This document shows, piece by piece, positions 62,369 to 64,000 of a DNA stretch of 64,000 nucleotides (positions are counted from its first letter, which is position 1; each line of letters begins with the position of its first letter). A program made the translations under genes and the position numbers. Under the pieces are notes generated by a model. The model was not told the DNA's origin. It saw only the letters and a program-made list of their open reading frames with translations, and ran no database searches. Origin of the DNA: Apostichopus japonicus (taxonomy: Eukaryota; Echinodermata; Holothuroidea; Aspidochirotida; Stichopodidae); NCBI RefSeq assembly GCF_037975245.1, contig NC_092576.1, positions 33,706,611-33,770,610 on the forward strand, given 5' to 3'.

Positions 62369-62574
62369 CTAAATGCTTGGCAGTTTTAATGATGACGAAA
62401 TGTTTCTAATGCAATCCTTAATGTTTTTCCAGGTCCTTCCTGAAAAATTGGCTGGATAATTTTCCATGCATACTAAAATCTTATCCTTTCCAGGAATGGT
62501 CCCTCTCTTGATGTATTTCTTGAAGTGTTTAGTTAAAATATCCTTGTCTTCTTCTGGCCACTTTCTTGGAATGC
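62369..62574 (-). CDS. Terminal exon: Myb/SANT-like C-terminal module
   Basis: The acceptor is ctctctttaaaag. Two bases (GC) complete a Gly codon with the previous exon, and 67 codons follow to TAG at 62369-62371. Residues begin IPRKWPEEDKDILTKHFKKY, continue IKRGTIPGKDKILVCMEN and finish SGRTWKNIKDCIRNISSSLK. The order W-x-E-E, hydrophobic helix, P-G-K, C, then R-T-W-K-x-I-K-x-x-x-R-N is the pattern I know from the C-terminal Myb/SANT-like module of many uncharacterised fish and invertebrate proteins. A DNA- or chromatin-binding role is inferred from that family resemblance only. No AATAAA is visible within about 300 bases past the stop; the 3' side runs straight into the 183-bp satellite. 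Confidence 0.75.
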
Positions 62575-63594
62575 CTTTTAAAGAGAGAAATGCAAAAATA
62601 CAGGAAAACTAAGTCACTTCATTTATCAATATAATTGTTATTTTCAAAATTAGACAGTGACTCAAAGTCGAAAATTTTTGTGGCATTGCAAAAAACATAA
62701 ATGGATAACTTCTATCAGTCATGCAACATACCAAAATAAATTCCTTGACTCTTTGAGATATTAATATTTTTATACTGTATACTCATCAATTTCAGAAGGT
62801 GGAATTCATAGTTTATGACACATTCCTGTCAGAAACAACACATGAAGTGGCTAGGACGCATATGATAGACTATTCTCTTATCAAAGGACAAGATAACAAT
62901 TTAAACTTAACAAGGACATGTCTTAGTAAGTATGCAGTATCTATATAATACTTGAAGACAAGAAATATATCAATATTTAGGTAATAGAAGTTTGCAACTT
63001 TCTGCATCCTTTTGTATGATTTTCACAACCTCATTGACCTCACAATGCCATAACGTCATACAAAAGAAGAAATCTAACTTCAAATGGTGAAATTAAAGGA
63101 AAAAAGTTAGAACTTTCAACATTGTCTCAAAGAAATTTTCTGAAAAAGAATTGCTGAATATCTTAGTTTGCTTTTTTGTGATTGATACATGTAGAAAACT
63201 TGATGGACATGTCACAAGGGTCGAAAATGGCGACAAAATGCAAAAAGCTGCTTAAAGTTTGCTACAAAGGAGCTAACCACTCTTCAAAAAGCAGGACATA
63301 TATAGAAAAATAAATGTACTTAAAATAAGTTTGTATTCAATCGACTATCACCAACCATAGCAAATTTTATGCCTCAAGTTTAAGTATTTTGTTATGAAAC
63401 TAGGCTTTGCTAGTGCTTCTCCATTTGTGTTTCCAAGATGAGCATTTGGAAAGTTAGTTAGTTATTCTCATTTTTTCTCCATCACCAGGTGAGAAAGAAA
63501 TCCATAAACATACAAAGTACGCAGACAGTCCATCTGTCTACTCAGTAGCCTTCATCACTCAATATACATCAAAGCCACAACTAACATTTCTTAC
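62575..63594 (-). other. Intron of the SANT-like gene
   Basis: AT-rich sequence between two exons whose phases agree (one base G donated, two accepted). No further exon is evident. Confidence 0.6.
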
Positions 63595-63687
63595 CGGAAG
63601 TGTTTTTTGGTTTCCTTTCTGTTTTTGAGGTACTTGGCTGAGCATCCTTAGCTCTATAACACATCTGTTCAGAATGTTCAGGAATTT
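63595..63687 (-). CDS. Penultimate exon of SANT-like gene (linker)
   Basis: A 93-nt exon with acceptor atttctgttttacag and donor GTAAGA. It accepts two bases and gives one. Its 30 codons read IPEHSEQMCYRAKD, then a Ser/Thr/Lys-rich tail QPSTSKTERKPKNTS. The composition fits a flexible linker ahead of the SANT-like module. Confidence 0.7.
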
Positions 63688-63816
63688 CTGTAAAACAGAA
63701 ATAAAATTATGCATTACATTTACAGCAGCACACATAAAACTAATACACATCAAAACTTTGATTCATTCAATGAAGTAGGTCTTTAGATCAAAGCCACAAC
63801 AAGTGACATTTCTCAC
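63688..63816 (-). other. Short intron of the SANT-like gene
   Basis: A 129-bp intron with GTGAGA at its 5' end and a pyrimidine tract plus acag at its 3' end. Confidence 0.65.
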
Positions 63817-63888
63817 CTGAAGTCATTTTATCCATCTTTTCATTCTGCTCAATTGTTTCACCTTCCTCCTCCAAGACCTGAGTAAGTT
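63817..63888 (-). CDS. Upstream exon of SANT-like gene (acidic)
   Basis: A 72-nt exon with acceptor aaactttttcctctacag and donor GTGAGA, in the same phase class as the next exon (two bases in, one out). Its 23 codons read LTQVLEEEGETIEQNEKMDK, an acidic stretch. All three exons being in the same phase class means this one and the next can be skipped or duplicated without shifting the frame. The gene continues past the window edge, so its N-terminus is unseen. Confidence 0.7.
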
Positions 63889-64000
63889 CTGTAGAGGAAA
63901 AAGTTTTTTCTATGAAATTAGCTCAGCAACCTACATAACACTCAGAAAGTAACATGATTTCTCATAAAATGTAAGGATTGTTTTATACAAGATTTGGAAG

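Overview
The window looks like AT-rich nuclear DNA of an animal, most likely a marine invertebrate. It has short exons bounded by GT/AG splice sites, long introns, interspersed elements and two large satellite arrays, and no long open frames or bacterial gene layout. The species is not identifiable from what I can read; an echinoderm-like or other invertebrate genome is only a guess from the style of the repeats.

Layout. (1) Positions 1-14.6 kb hold exons on the minus strand. Four exons occur twice, as block B (12992 down to 6983) and block A (6152 down to 2124). The exon totals are 462 and 465 nt, both start and end in phase 0, and the length differences between paired exons are all multiples of three. 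This is best read as one gene with a duplicated domain-encoding exon block of about 155 residues, or two tandem genes. I do not recognise the protein family. Block B is split by a 3.69-kb DNA element (8195-11884) with about 20-bp terminal inverted repeats, a TA target duplication and a matching empty site in block A. (2) 15.3-17.34 kb is an interspersed element with an internal ~400-bp tandem repeat rich in AGGTCA/TGACCT half-sites, ending in a CA microsatellite. (3) 17.88-53.19 kb is a 35-kb satellite array, all in one orientation, with nested periods: ~185-bp half-units, a ~370-380-bp long monomer, a derived 74-bp short monomer, a ~1.05-kb higher-order repeat and 2.1-kb and 1.8-kb super-repeats. 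The middle is homogenised and the two edges are old, divergent and share diagnostic variants. (4) 53.2-57.78 kb is mostly unique sequence with twin perfect palindromes, a G-quadruplex candidate, and CRE-like and E2F-like sites, but no gene I can name. (5) 57.78-62.35 kb is a second, unrelated satellite with a ~183-bp unit, interrupted once. (6) 62.37-63.89 kb holds the last three exons of a minus-strand gene whose C-terminus is a Myb/SANT-like module; its 5' part lies beyond the window.

The real genes are therefore one novel repeat-domain gene on the left and one SANT-like gene on the right, both on the minus strand, with two satellite arrays between them. Nearly all open frames inside the arrays are by-products of the repeat sequence. 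The best candidates for something undescribed are the nested satellite with its edge-to-edge sister blocks and the duplicated exon block.
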